From Micromonospora sp. WMMA1947 (GTDB taxonomy: Bacteria; Actinomycetota; Actinomycetes; Mycobacteriales; Micromonosporaceae), in the NCBI RefSeq assembly GCF_027497355.1, contig NZ_CP114909.1:5661001-5725000 (forward strand): DNA of 64,000 nt, in the 5' to 3' direction. Positions 42,766 through 50,707 of this stretch are shown here, in pieces. A model generated the notes under the pieces. It was given only the letters and a program-made list of their open reading frames with translations. It was not told the DNA's origin and ran no database searches. The translations under genes were made by a program, and so were the position numbers. Every line of letters begins with the position of its first letter. Positions within the stretch are counted from its first letter, which is position 1.

Positions 42766-44208
42766 TCAGACGCTGATCCGGCCCGCCCCGGCGCCCGCGG
42801 TCACGACTGCCTTCACGTTGCAGGCGGTCTCCAGCGTGTACGGGTACGGGATGCCGGCGACGCTGCCGCCGGTCTGCCCGGCCCCCGAGTTGACGAAGCA
42901 GTTGTTGCGGGCGACCAGGGAACCGGGACCGGACGAGCCCTCACCACGGTGGTAGGGGTCGGCCGTGTTCTCGAAGTAGTTGCCCTCGACGAGCACCCCG
43001 GCGTTCATCGTCGACGCCACGCCGTAGCCGCCGACGTTGCTGTAGAGGTTGTTGTAGACGTGGACGGGGTTGCCGAAGCGCACCCGTGGATGGCGCTGGT
43101 TGGAGCCGTCGAACCAGTTGTGGTGGTAGGTGACCCGCAGGCGCCCGGTGTCCTGGCTGCCGTTGTCGTCGCTGTGGCCCAGCAGCATCGACTTGTCGTG
43201 GCCGTAGACACGGTTCCAGGACACGGTGACGAAGTCGGAGCCGCGCTTGATGTCGACAGCGCCGTCGTACCCGTTGGTGAAGCTGTTGTGGTCGATCCAG
43301 ATGTTGGTGGCCGACTGCTCGACGTTTATCGCGTCGTCGCTCCAGTTGCGGAAGTTCAGGTTGCGGACGATGACGTTGCGGTCGCCGTTGACGGTGAATC
43401 CGCAGCCGGAGATCGTGGCGCCGGCGTTGCCGAGGATCGTCTTGTTGGAGCGGACCCGCAGCATGCCGGAGCAGGAGATCGTGCCGGAGACCCGGATGAC
43501 CGCGGCGCTGGACGACCCGAGCGCGCTGGACAGGGCGGACGCGCTGGTAACCGTGGTGACGGCGGCGTTGCCGCCGCCGGTGGTGCCACCGTTCTGGGTG
43601 GCCCAGCCGACCAGCCCGGTCTGCGGCGTCCCCGGACTGCCGCCTCCGATCGGGACGAGCTGCCACTGCTGGTTCCACCCGTTGAGGTCGGCGTACTGGG
43701 AGATCCGGCCGCCGTCGGCGGTGGACCACTCCCAGACCTCGAGCGCCTTGTTGGAATGCCTGTTGATCAGGCGGACGTGGCCGCCCTCGGAGTCGAGGAC
43801 CTGGAACTGCTGGTTCGTCGCGTTGAGGTCGGGCCACTGCCGGAACTCCGCGCCGTCGGCGGTGTTCCATTCCCACAGGTCGACGACCTTGCCGCTGTTG
43901 CGGTTCTGCAGCCGGTAGTAGCCGCTGCCGGAGCTGACGAAGCGGAACTGCTGCCAGGCGCCGTCGTTGCGGGACCACTGCTGGATCACCGCGCCGTCGG
44001 CGGTCGAGGTGTCCCGGACGTCGAGGACCTTGCCGCTGTTGCGGTTGACCAGCACGTAGTACGCGTTGGTGTCGATGGTGGCGGCCTGCGCCGAGGGCGA
44101 CGCGACGACCGCGCCGACGCCGCCGACGACGAGGGCGCCGGCGGCGGCGACCAGGGCCCGCCAGCGGTGCCGCCGGCGCCTTTCGGGGGTGGTGAGAGCC
44201 GTTGTCAC
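42766..44208 (-). CDS. Secreted CBM13 - PL1 pectate lyase
   Basis: Secreted protein of 480 residues: signal peptide (about 1-39, ending SAQA), N-terminal ricin/CBM13 module (about 40-180) and a PL1 right-handed beta-helix. The lyase core shows NIWIDHNSFTNGYDGAVDIK, YGHDKSMLLGHSDDN and the catalytic-arginine stretch NQRHPRVRFGNPVHVYNN. It should cleave polygalacturonate by beta-elimination outside the cell. The GTG at 44208 has a GGAGGAG site. It is the last gene of a four-gene operon (gaps 53-59 bp). Its CBM13 is nearly identical in DNA to that of the preceding gene. Confidence 0.9.
   Translation of the reverse strand: MTTALTTPERRRRHRWRALVAAAGALVVGGVGAVVASPSAQAATIDTNAYYVLVNRNSGKVLDVRDTSTADGAVIQQWSRNDGAWQQFRFVSSGSGYYRLQNRNSGKVVDLWEWNTADGAEFRQWPDLNATNQQFQVLDSEGGHVRLINRHSNKALEVWEWSTADGGRISQYADLNGWNQQWQLVPIGGGSPGTPQTGLVGWATQNGGTTGGGNAAVTTVTSASALSSALGSSSAAVIRVSGTISCSGMLRVRSNKTILGNAGATISGCGFTVNGDRNVIVRNLNFRNWSDDAINVEQSATNIWIDHNSFTNGYDGAVDIKRGSDFVTVSWNRVYGHDKSMLLGHSDDNGSQDTGRLRVTYHHNWFDGSNQRHPRVRFGNPVHVYNNLYSNVGGYGVASTMNAGVLVEGNYFENTADPYHRGEGSSGPGSLVARNNCFVNSGAGQTGGSVAGIPYPYTLETACNVKAVVTAGAGAGRISV
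43660..44080 (-). repeat. CBM13-coding repeat, copy in the PL1 gene
   Basis: This segment encodes the ricin-type module and is highly similar at DNA level to 45368-45800. The stretch around 43945-44060 is the most conserved and differs at only a few positions. Confidence 0.75.
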
Positions 44209-44267
44209 GGGAACTCCTCCGGTGGACGGTGGTGGTGGGTGGGTGGTGCGGGGGGTGCCTGCGGCGC

Positions 44268-45926
44268 TCAACACCAGTTCAGCGTGGAGTTGATCCGGGT
44301 GACGTTGCTGATCGTGTTGTTCGCGCCGCCGCAGGGACTCTGGGTGATGTTCGTGTTGGTGACCGTCAGGTTCTGGAAGCGGATGCCGGAGGAGATCGGG
44401 AACTCGGTCCGGGAGGCGATGCGCACCTCGCCGCCGCCGGTCACCGTGCCGGACACCCCGGCGATCGTGACGTTGTAGCAGTTCTCCACGAGGATCGAGT
44501 TGTTGCCGGTGTTGGAGATCGTCACGCGGTCGATGACCGCGCCGCCGGACTCCGAGACGCAGAAGATCCCCCGGCCGCCACCGGACGCGATGACGGTGCC
44601 GACTCGGATGTTCGTCGGGTACGAGCTGCCGATCCGGCCGTTGCGGTTGGCCATTCGGAACGCCGCGTACCCGGTCCCGGTGCCGGCGCCCTGCGCGTCC
44701 ACGGTGCCCACGGTGGCGTTGATCGTGTCGTTGAGCAGCAGACCGGAGTAGCCGGTGTTGCGAGCGGTGACGGTGCCGATGGTCAGGCCGTCCACGCCGT
44801 ACGTCTCGACGCCGTGCGCGCCGGTCCCCGACACGTACACGGTGTCGATGCGCACGTTGCGCACCTTGACCGCCCGGTCGCCGCCGTGGTTGTCGATCCG
44901 GATCCCCAGACCGCCGGACAGCCGCATGTCGATCTGCCCGAGCGTCAGGTTGTTCACGTTGCGCATGAAGATCCCGTACAGCGGCGCACCGGTGAGGGTC
45001 AGGTTCTGCACCTCGACGTCGGTCGTGCCCCGCGAGTAGACGGGCGCGTAGTCGCCCGACCCCGAGCCGGTCACGTTGATCGTGCCGCAGACCGCGAGCG
45101 TCGTGTACGACGGCAGCGACAGCCGCGAGCCCGCGCTCATCGAGCCGGAGCCGCGCACCACCACCCGCTGCTTGGCGGTCCGCCCCGCCGACAGGGAGTT
45201 CACCGCTGCCTGCATCGCGGCGAGCATGTCCCCGCCCGAGTACACGGTCGACGATCCGTTGCGGGCCGTCCAGGTGCCGCCGTTCAGCACGGCCTCGGCC
45301 TGGTAGGAGCCGCTGCCGCATCCGGTGGACGGCGGCGGCGTGGTCGGCGTGCCGCCGGTGCCCACCCGGACCATCTGCCACTGCTGGTTAGTGCCGTTGA
45401 GATCGGTGTACTGGCTGATTCGGGCGCCGTCGGCGGTCGACCTCTCCCAGACCTCCAGGGCCTTCCCGGAGTGCCTGTTGATCAGCCGGATGTAGCCGCT
45501 GTCCGAGTCGAGGACCTGGAACTGCTGGTTGGTGCCGTTGAGGTCGGGCCACTGCCGGTACTCCGCGCCGTCCGCGACGTTCCACTCCCACAGGTCGACG
45601 ACCTTGCCGCTGTGGCGGGCCCGCAGACGGTAGTAACCGCTGCCGGAGGAGACGAACTGGAACTGCTGCCACTCGCCGTCGTTGCGGGACCACTGCTGGA
45701 TCGCCGCGCCGTCGGCGGTCGAGGTGTCCCGCACGTCGAGGACCTTGCCGCTGTTGCGGTTGACCAGCACGTACCAGGCGCTGGTGTCGATGGTGGCCGC
45801 CTGCGCCGGCGGCGCGGCCACGACGGCGACGCCGACCGCGGCGGCCAGCGCCGCCACCAGCGCCAGCGCCAGTCCGGCCCGCCGGCGGCGTGCGGGCGGC
45901 GACGTCACAACGGGGTTGAGCATCAT
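44268..45926 (-). CDS. Secreted CBM13 - right-handed beta-helix protein (probable pectinolytic enzyme)
   Basis: Secreted protein of 552 residues: signal peptide (about 1-43), CBM13 module (about 44-185), a Pro/Thr linker, then a parallel beta-helix of some 350 residues with regular rungs such as VEVQNLTLTGAPLYGIFMRN and VNNLTLGQIDMRLSGGLGIRI. The beta-helix fold and operon place it with polygalacturonases or polysaccharide lyases, but I cannot assign a family from motifs. The first of two adjacent ATGs (45926) is preceded by GGAGGTCG. Its CBM13 is a close copy of that in the next gene. Confidence 0.82.
   Translation of the reverse strand: MMLNPVVTSPPARRRRAGLALALVAALAAAVGVAVVAAPPAQAATIDTSAWYVLVNRNSGKVLDVRDTSTADGAAIQQWSRNDGEWQQFQFVSSGSGYYRLRARHSGKVVDLWEWNVADGAEYRQWPDLNGTNQQFQVLDSDSGYIRLINRHSGKALEVWERSTADGARISQYTDLNGTNQQWQMVRVGTGGTPTTPPPSTGCGSGSYQAEAVLNGGTWTARNGSSTVYSGGDMLAAMQAAVNSLSAGRTAKQRVVVRGSGSMSAGSRLSLPSYTTLAVCGTINVTGSGSGDYAPVYSRGTTDVEVQNLTLTGAPLYGIFMRNVNNLTLGQIDMRLSGGLGIRIDNHGGDRAVKVRNVRIDTVYVSGTGAHGVETYGVDGLTIGTVTARNTGYSGLLLNDTINATVGTVDAQGAGTGTGYAAFRMANRNGRIGSSYPTNIRVGTVIASGGGRGIFCVSESGGAVIDRVTISNTGNNSILVENCYNVTIAGVSGTVTGGGEVRIASRTEFPISSGIRFQNLTVTNTNITQSPCGGANNTISNVTRINSTLNWC
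45368..45800 (-). repeat. CBM13-coding repeat, copy in the beta-helix gene
   Basis: Counterpart of 43660-44080. Both encode a module beginning ATIDT followed by YVLVNRNSGKVLDVRDTSTA and three beta-trefoil lobes. Confidence 0.75.
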
Positions 45927-45979
45927 TCGACCTCCGAGAAAGGGGTACGCCGGGTCCCGCGCAGCGGTTGTCGGGGCGC

Positions 45980-47491
45980 CTACTCCAGGTGGAAGGTGGC
46001 CGCGGCCCGGTCGGCACTCGTGCCCACCGTTTCGAGGTGGAGCAGTCCGTCCCGGTGGCGGACGTACCGGCCGCTGTAGTTCTGCGATTCGAGGGAGAGC
46101 CCCTCGGCGGCGGCCAGGCCCGCACGGCGCTGGAAGCTCGCGTCGTTGTCGAACAGGACCGAGCCGTCGTCGCGTTCGACGTAGAGGGCGAAGGCCCGGT
46201 GCCGCAGGTAGTAGCCGGGGAAGTTCGTCGACTCCAGGGACACCGATCCGCCGCCGGCGAGGCCGGGAACGATGCGGAACTGCGAGTCGGCGAGGTTGGT
46301 GACGTTCGGTTCGACCCGGGCCCGGTAGTCGTAGTGCCGGACGTAGCTCGTGCTCAGGTCGTGCGAGCGCAGCCGGACCGGGGTGACCCCGTCGGGTACG
46401 GGGATGCCGAAGTTCGGGGTGCCGTCGGCGTTCCAGTACAGCTTCTGGATCCGGGTGCGCCGGTTCGGGTCGTTGAGCGGGTCGCCGCTGATGTCCCGGT
46501 AGTTGCGGTCGTGGTAGACCAGGATGTCGCTCTGCCCGTCCTCGGAGACGGTGAAGGAGTTGTGCCCGGGGCCGTACTGGCCGGTGGCGGCGTTGCTGGT
46601 GAACACCGGTATCGGGCTCTTGCTCCAGGAGGCGGGGTCGAGGAGGTTCGCGCCGGCCGACGCGGTGAGCATGCCGAGGCAGTAGTTGGCGTCGGTGGCG
46701 CTCGCCGAGTAGGTGAGGAAGACCCGGCCGTTGCGCTGGATCACCGTCGGCCCCTCGGCCACCCGGTAACCCCGGGTCTCCCAGTCGTACGCCGGGACGA
46801 CCAGCCGGGTCACCGTGCCGGTGATCTGCCACGGGTTGGCGCCCATGCGGGCGAGGTAGACGTTGGAGTTGGTGGAGATGCCGGGCTCCTGCTGTGCCCA
46901 GGTCAGGTATCGCACCCCGTTCACCACGAACGTCGAGGCGTCCAGGCTGAACGTGTCCCACGGCGTGGTGATCCGGCCGCGTTCGGTCCACGAGCCGGTC
47001 AGCGGGTCGGCGCTCGCGTTCTCCAGCACGTACATCCGGATCCGCCACACGTCGTCCGTGCGTCCGGCGGCGAAATAGACGTACCACCTGCCATTGATGA
47101 AGTGGATCTCCGGGGCCCAGATGTGGGCGCCCATCTCCCCGCTGGTGTGCCGGCGCCAGATCGTCGTCTCCGTGGCGGAGGCCAGCCCTTGGAGCGTGGT
47201 GGCCCGCCGCAGCACGATCCGGTCGTACTCCGGCACCGTCGCGGTCATGTAGTAGTAGCCGTCGGTGTGCCTGACGATGTGCGGGTCGGCGCGCTGGTTC
47301 ACCAGCGGGTTGGTGTAGTTCACCGCCGGTGCTGCCTGCGCGGGTCCGGCCACCGGCAGGCCGGCGGTCACGGCGAGCGCCGCAAGGGCGCTGGCCAGCA
47401 TCGGCCGCAGGCGTCGGCGGGCGGGGGCGTCGGCGGGCGCCGCGCCGGCCCGTCGGCGGTGGGCCGTGCGGAGCAGGTGTCGAATCGGCAT
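45980..47491 (-). CDS. Secreted GH43 exo-arabinofuranosidase with CBM42 (AbfB)
   Basis: Secreted enzyme of 503 residues: long basic N-terminus with signal (cleavage near PAQA, about residue 53), a five-bladed GH43 propeller (about 60-360) with base Asp in RADPHIVRH, pKa-modulating Asp in SLDASTFVV and acid Glu in VAEGPTVIQ, and a C-terminal AbfB/CBM42 beta-trefoil (VRLRSHDLSTSYVRHYD, SLESTNFPGYYLRHR, SLESQNYSGRYVRHRDG). The layout matches GH43 exo-1,5-alpha-L-arabinofuranosidases with CBM42, which bind arabinofuranose side chains. The ATG at 47491 follows GGGAGGGCAC. It is the second gene of the operon. Confidence 0.9.
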   Translation of the reverse strand: MPIRHLLRTAHRRRAGAAPADAPARRRLRPMLASALAALAVTAGLPVAGPAQAAPAVNYTNPLVNQRADPHIVRHTDGYYYMTATVPEYDRIVLRRATTLQGLASATETTIWRRHTSGEMGAHIWAPEIHFINGRWYVYFAAGRTDDVWRIRMYVLENASADPLTGSWTERGRITTPWDTFSLDASTFVVNGVRYLTWAQQEPGISTNSNVYLARMGANPWQITGTVTRLVVPAYDWETRGYRVAEGPTVIQRNGRVFLTYSASATDANYCLGMLTASAGANLLDPASWSKSPIPVFTSNAATGQYGPGHNSFTVSEDGQSDILVYHDRNYRDISGDPLNDPNRRTRIQKLYWNADGTPNFGIPVPDGVTPVRLRSHDLSTSYVRHYDYRARVEPNVTNLADSQFRIVPGLAGGGSVSLESTNFPGYYLRHRAFALYVERDDGSVLFDNDASFQRRAGLAAAEGLSLESQNYSGRYVRHRDGLLHLETVGTSADRAAATFHLE

Positions 47492-47548
47492 GTGCCCTCC
47501 CAGGTGGGCCAGGTCGACGGTCGGCGGCGGGGTGGTCCGGGTGCCGGG

Positions 47549-49003
47549 TCAGTAGACGTAGGGCCAGGCGGCGGCGTCGTAGCCGATGCGGTTGACGCCG
47601 AGCAGCGACGCGCCGTTGTCGGCGTAGTAGTGGTAGAAGAGGACGTCGCCGTCGGTGTCGGCGAGGACCGTCTGGTGGCCGGGCCCGTGCACGCTGCCGT
47701 GCGAGGCGAGGATCTGGGTGCCGCCGCCGGCGAGCATGTCCCGGCCGGTGCGGTCCACGAACGGCCCGGTCGGGCTCGCCGAGCGACCGACCATGATCCG
47801 GTACGTGCTGGCGGCGCCCTGGCAGCATCTGTCGAACGAGACGTACAGGTAGTACCAGGCGCCGCGCTTGACCAGGACGGGCGCCTCGATGCCGGGGCCG
47901 TAGTTCGCGAGCGCGTACACGGCGGTGCCGAGCCGGCGTCCGGTGACCGGGTCGATCGGGATCATCTTGATGCCGGACCAGAACGAGCCGAAGGTGAGCC
48001 ACCAGCGGCCCTGGTCGTCGACGGTGAGGTTCGGGTCGATGGCGTTGAAGTCGTCGGTGGTCCGCGACTCGACGACCAGCCCTTCGTGGGTCCAGCTGCC
48101 GGCGGCTCCGGTGGTGCTGGTGGCCAGGAAGATCGCCGAGCGGTTGGAGCCGAAGGTCGAGGCCGAGTAGTACAGGTGGTAGCGCCCGTTGCGGTACGAC
48201 AGGTCGGGTGCCCAGAGGTTGCGCGCTCCCCCGGTGTACGTGGTGGTCCACGGCGCGCCACCGGGAAAGACGGTGCCCGCGTTGCGGAAGGCGATCCGGT
48301 CGGCGGAGGTCTTCAGCGCGATGTCGTCACCGGTGTGCGCGACGAGGTACGTGCCGTCGGGCCGTTTGACCACCGTCGGGTCGTGGACACCGATGTCGCC
48401 GGTGACCCGGCCGGGCTGCGGGTAGGCCGGCGCCGGGGTGGTCGGTGCCGGGCTGGTGGGCGTCCCGGCGCCCAGCCGGATCAGCTGCCACTGCTGGTTG
48501 GCGCCGTCCAGGTCCGAGTAACCGGCCAGCCGCCCACCGTCGGCTGTCGACCAGCCCCACACGTCGACGACCTTGTTCCACTGCCGGTTCACGAACCGCA
48601 CGAACCCACCTGCGGAGTCCTGGAGCCGGAACTGCTGGGTGGCCGCCGACCGGTCGGTGGACTGCACCAGCTGGGTGCCGTCGGTGCCGCTCGGCAACTC
48701 CAGCACCTTCCCGCTGTGCCGCGACCGCACCTTGTAGAACCCGCCACCGGCGTCCACGAACTGCCACTGCTGCACCGCGAGGTCGTTGCGCGTCCACTGG
48801 TTCACCGGCGCGTTCTCCGCGGTCGACCAGTCGTACAGGTCCATCGCCTTGCCGCTGTGCCGGTTCACGACCACGTACGACGCGGTCGTGTCCACCGTCG
48901 CCGCCGACGCGGGCGGCACCCCGGCCAGCACTCCCGCGCCCAGCACCACTGTCGCCGAGAACACCGCCGCAACCGTCCGCGTCGTCTGAGCGGTCCCTGC
49001 CAC
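47549..49003 (-). CDS. Secreted CBM13 - GH43 endo-arabinanase
   Basis: Secreted enzyme of 484 residues: signal peptide (about 1-34), CBM13 module (about 35-178), a Pro/Thr linker, then a GH43 propeller with base Asp in IGVHDPTVVKR, second Asp in NAIDPNLTVDD and acid Glu in YGPGIEAPVLV. The run FGSFWSGIKMIPIDPVTG is typical of endo-1,5-alpha-L-arabinanases. The GTG at 49003 has GGGAGG upstream. It heads the arabinan/pectin operon and is preceded by a promoter with a palindrome on its -10 and an operator-like site further upstream. Confidence 0.9.
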   Translation of the reverse strand: MAGTAQTTRTVAAVFSATVVLGAGVLAGVPPASAATVDTTASYVVVNRHSGKAMDLYDWSTAENAPVNQWTRNDLAVQQWQFVDAGGGFYKVRSRHSGKVLELPSGTDGTQLVQSTDRSAATQQFRLQDSAGGFVRFVNRQWNKVVDVWGWSTADGGRLAGYSDLDGANQQWQLIRLGAGTPTSPAPTTPAPAYPQPGRVTGDIGVHDPTVVKRPDGTYLVAHTGDDIALKTSADRIAFRNAGTVFPGGAPWTTTYTGGARNLWAPDLSYRNGRYHLYYSASTFGSNRSAIFLATSTTGAAGSWTHEGLVVESRTTDDFNAIDPNLTVDDQGRWWLTFGSFWSGIKMIPIDPVTGRRLGTAVYALANYGPGIEAPVLVKRGAWYYLYVSFDRCCQGAASTYRIMVGRSASPTGPFVDRTGRDMLAGGGTQILASHGSVHGPGHQTVLADTDGDVLFYHYYADNGASLLGVNRIGYDAAAWPYVY

Positions 49004-49094
49004 CGAAACCTCCCGCGCTTGGTCGCCTCCGCTCCCGGGATCACGAGACGGGGCGAGCGATCATGGCAGCGGCGTTACGTCCGGGTTACCAGTC

Positions 49095-49123
49095 ATGTTT
49101 TCGATAACATAGACGGCTGTCAA
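49095..49123 (-). promoter_or_regulatory. Promoter and overlapping palindrome of the arabinan/pectin operon
   Basis: On the minus strand -35 TTGACA (49123-49118), 17-bp spacer, -10 AAACAT (49100-49095). The palindrome ATGTTTTCGATAACAT (49095-49110, half-sites TGTT and AACA around TCGA) covers the -10, as expected for a repressor site. Confidence 0.65.
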
Positions 49124-49204
49124 GGTGAGCGCGGGGGCGAAGCTCTCCGGATGGCCTTGTTGGGTCGAACGGCCGCGCATGCCGGAGCGCCGCGCTGGTG
49201 TGTG

Positions 49205-49216
49205 GTTAGCGTTAAC
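49205..49216 (-). promoter_or_regulatory. Upstream operator shared with the GH127 gene
   Basis: GTTAGCGTTAAC is identical over 12 bp to 34855-34866 in the GH127 operator and contains most of the GCGTTAACGC core. It lies about 82 bp upstream of the -35. Confidence 0.6.
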
Positions 49217-49258
49217 AGACCCCGCCGATCGGGTCGGGCGGCGTCGGACTTTCCTCGG

Positions 49259-49711
49259 TCACCGCGACTCGGCCGGGCCCGGGTCGCTCGCGTCCACCAT
49301 GGTGACGGGGGTGCCCAGCTCCACCGTGCGGGACACGGTGCAGAGCCGGTCGTGTGACTGCCGCAGCGATCGGGGCAGGACCTCGCGGGCCCGGTCACCG
49401 TCCGCACCTGCCGGAAACTCCACAGCGAAGGTGACGGTGAGGTTCTGCATCCGGTTGCCGGCTTCCGGGTCACGGATCTTGTCACCGCTCACCGTGACGG
49501 CGAACCGGGCCGGTTCGGCACGACGGCTGGTCACCAGGTCGACGTCGACTGCGGTGCAGCCGCCGAGCGCCGCCAGCAGCAACTCCACCGGCGTGAAGGT
49601 CGCGTCCTCCCCCGTACCCATCGACAGCTCGCCGCCCCGGGCGTTGCGCACGACGTACCTGCCCACGCTGGTGCGCTCGATCTCCACCGACCGGAGCGTG
49701 TCCTCACTCAT
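49259..49711 (-). CDS. OsmC-family protein
   Basis: OsmC/Ohr-fold protein of 150 residues. Family features are FTPVELLLAALGGCTAVDVDLV with one peroxidatic-type Cys in GGCTAVD and a second Cys in DRLCTVSRT, plus TGEDATFTPVE. Such proteins usually reduce organic hydroperoxides using a two-cysteine centre. The ATG at 49711 lies 9 bp after the PARG gene, so the two are probably co-transcribed. The substrate is not known. Confidence 0.88.
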   Translation of the reverse strand: MSEDTLRSVEIERTSVGRYVVRNARGGELSMGTGEDATFTPVELLLAALGGCTAVDVDLVTSRRAEPARFAVTVSGDKIRDPEAGNRMQNLTVTFAVEFPAGADGDRAREVLPRSLRQSHDRLCTVSRTVELGTPVTMVDASDPGPAESR

Positions 49712-49720
49712 GTGACGAAC

Positions 49721-50518
49721 CTACCGAAAACGCTCCGCGAAGGTGCGGTACACCGGTGCCCCCGGCAGCCCGTCGCGAACGGCGAACACCACGAGGTCGA
49801 ACCGGTCGACCACCCGGAGCGCGTCGGCGAACGCTCCGGCCACCACTGCCGGGTCGTTGCGGAACACCCCGCACCCCCACGCGCCCAGCACCAGTGTCCG
49901 ATGCCCGTGCGCGGCCGCCACCTCCAGCACCCGCCGGGCCCGCCGGCCCAGCACCGCCGGCACGTCCGCGGCGTGCTCCGGCTGGTTGCGCACTATCGCG
50001 TTCAGGTTCGGCGCCGCCGCGGTCAGGAAGGACGTCGTGTACGGCCGGTCGAGCAGGTTGCCCTTGTCGTCGCGGAACACCGGCACGCCCGGGGACCAGA
50101 CGACCCGGTCGCTGTAGCGCAGGTCCCGCTGCCCTCTGTGGAAGGCGTAGAAATCCGGGGCGGCGAGCAGACACGGGTACAGCGCCGACGAGCGGGCGAT
50201 GCTCTCCTCCTGCGCCGTGGCGCCGCCCAGGAACCCGCCACCCGGGTTCTTCGCCGACGCAAACACCAGACACGCCGCGCCGGGTCCGAGCCGGCGGGCG
50301 GCCTGCAACGTCGACTCGTACGTCACCTCCACGGCACCGGCGCCCGGCCGCGCGCCGTCGAGCTGGAGGACGTCGTCGGGCAGGTGCTCGCGGGTGCCGG
50401 CGACCGCGGCGCGTACCGCCGCTCCGATCTCGACGTCGTCACCGGCATCGTTGCGATAACGTCCGGCTTCCGCGATCGCGACCGTCTGCCGGGCGATCTC
50501 GCGGAGACGGCTGCTCAT
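49721..50518 (-). CDS. Microbial-type poly(ADP-ribose) glycohydrolase (TIGR02452/PARG family)
   Basis: PARG-fold macrodomain protein of 265 residues. The signature GGG-x7-QEE is present as Gly93-Gly95 and Gln103-Glu105 (NPGGGFLGGATAQEES), followed by IARSSALYPCL. Bacterial members remove poly- or mono-ADP-ribose from proteins or nucleic acids. No ADP-ribosyltransferase is visible nearby, so the physiological partner is unknown. The ATG at 50518 is the natural start. It forms a two-gene unit with OsmC and is divergent from the secreted nuclease gene. Confidence 0.85.
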   Translation of the reverse strand: MSSRLREIARQTVAIAEAGRYRNDAGDDVEIGAAVRAAVAGTREHLPDDVLQLDGARPGAGAVEVTYESTLQAARRLGPGAACLVFASAKNPGGGFLGGATAQEESIARSSALYPCLLAAPDFYAFHRGQRDLRYSDRVVWSPGVPVFRDDKGNLLDRPYTTSFLTAAAPNLNAIVRNQPEHAADVPAVLGRRARRVLEVAAAHGHRTLVLGAWGCGVFRNDPAVVAGAFADALRVVDRFDLVVFAVRDGLPGAPVYRTFAERFR

Positions 50519-50707
50519 CCGGCACGCCCGTCGATGTCGTGCATGAGCGGCAATCTAGGCAGCCCTCACCGGACGGGCAACCGATTAGCGACCCCCGCTC
50601 CGGCCACGTCACCTGGTGCGACCGGGCGACGAGGGGGCACCACGATGGACCGTGCCTTGCTAATGTCCGCCCAACCATTGATTGGCGTCATTCACACGGG
50701 GGTAGGC

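Noticed and set aside
46080..48251. Apparent extension of the beta-helix protein frame far upstream on the minus strand
   Set aside because: The upstream part overlaps two GH43 genes in another frame. The ATG at 45926 with a ribosome site and a signal peptide is the real start.
45968..49357. Very long open frame (over 1100 codons) on the plus strand opposite the glycosidase operon
   Set aside because: It is antisense to genes with clear signal peptides and catalytic motifs, its translation is low-complexity Arg/Val/Gly-rich, and long antisense frames are expected at this GC content.
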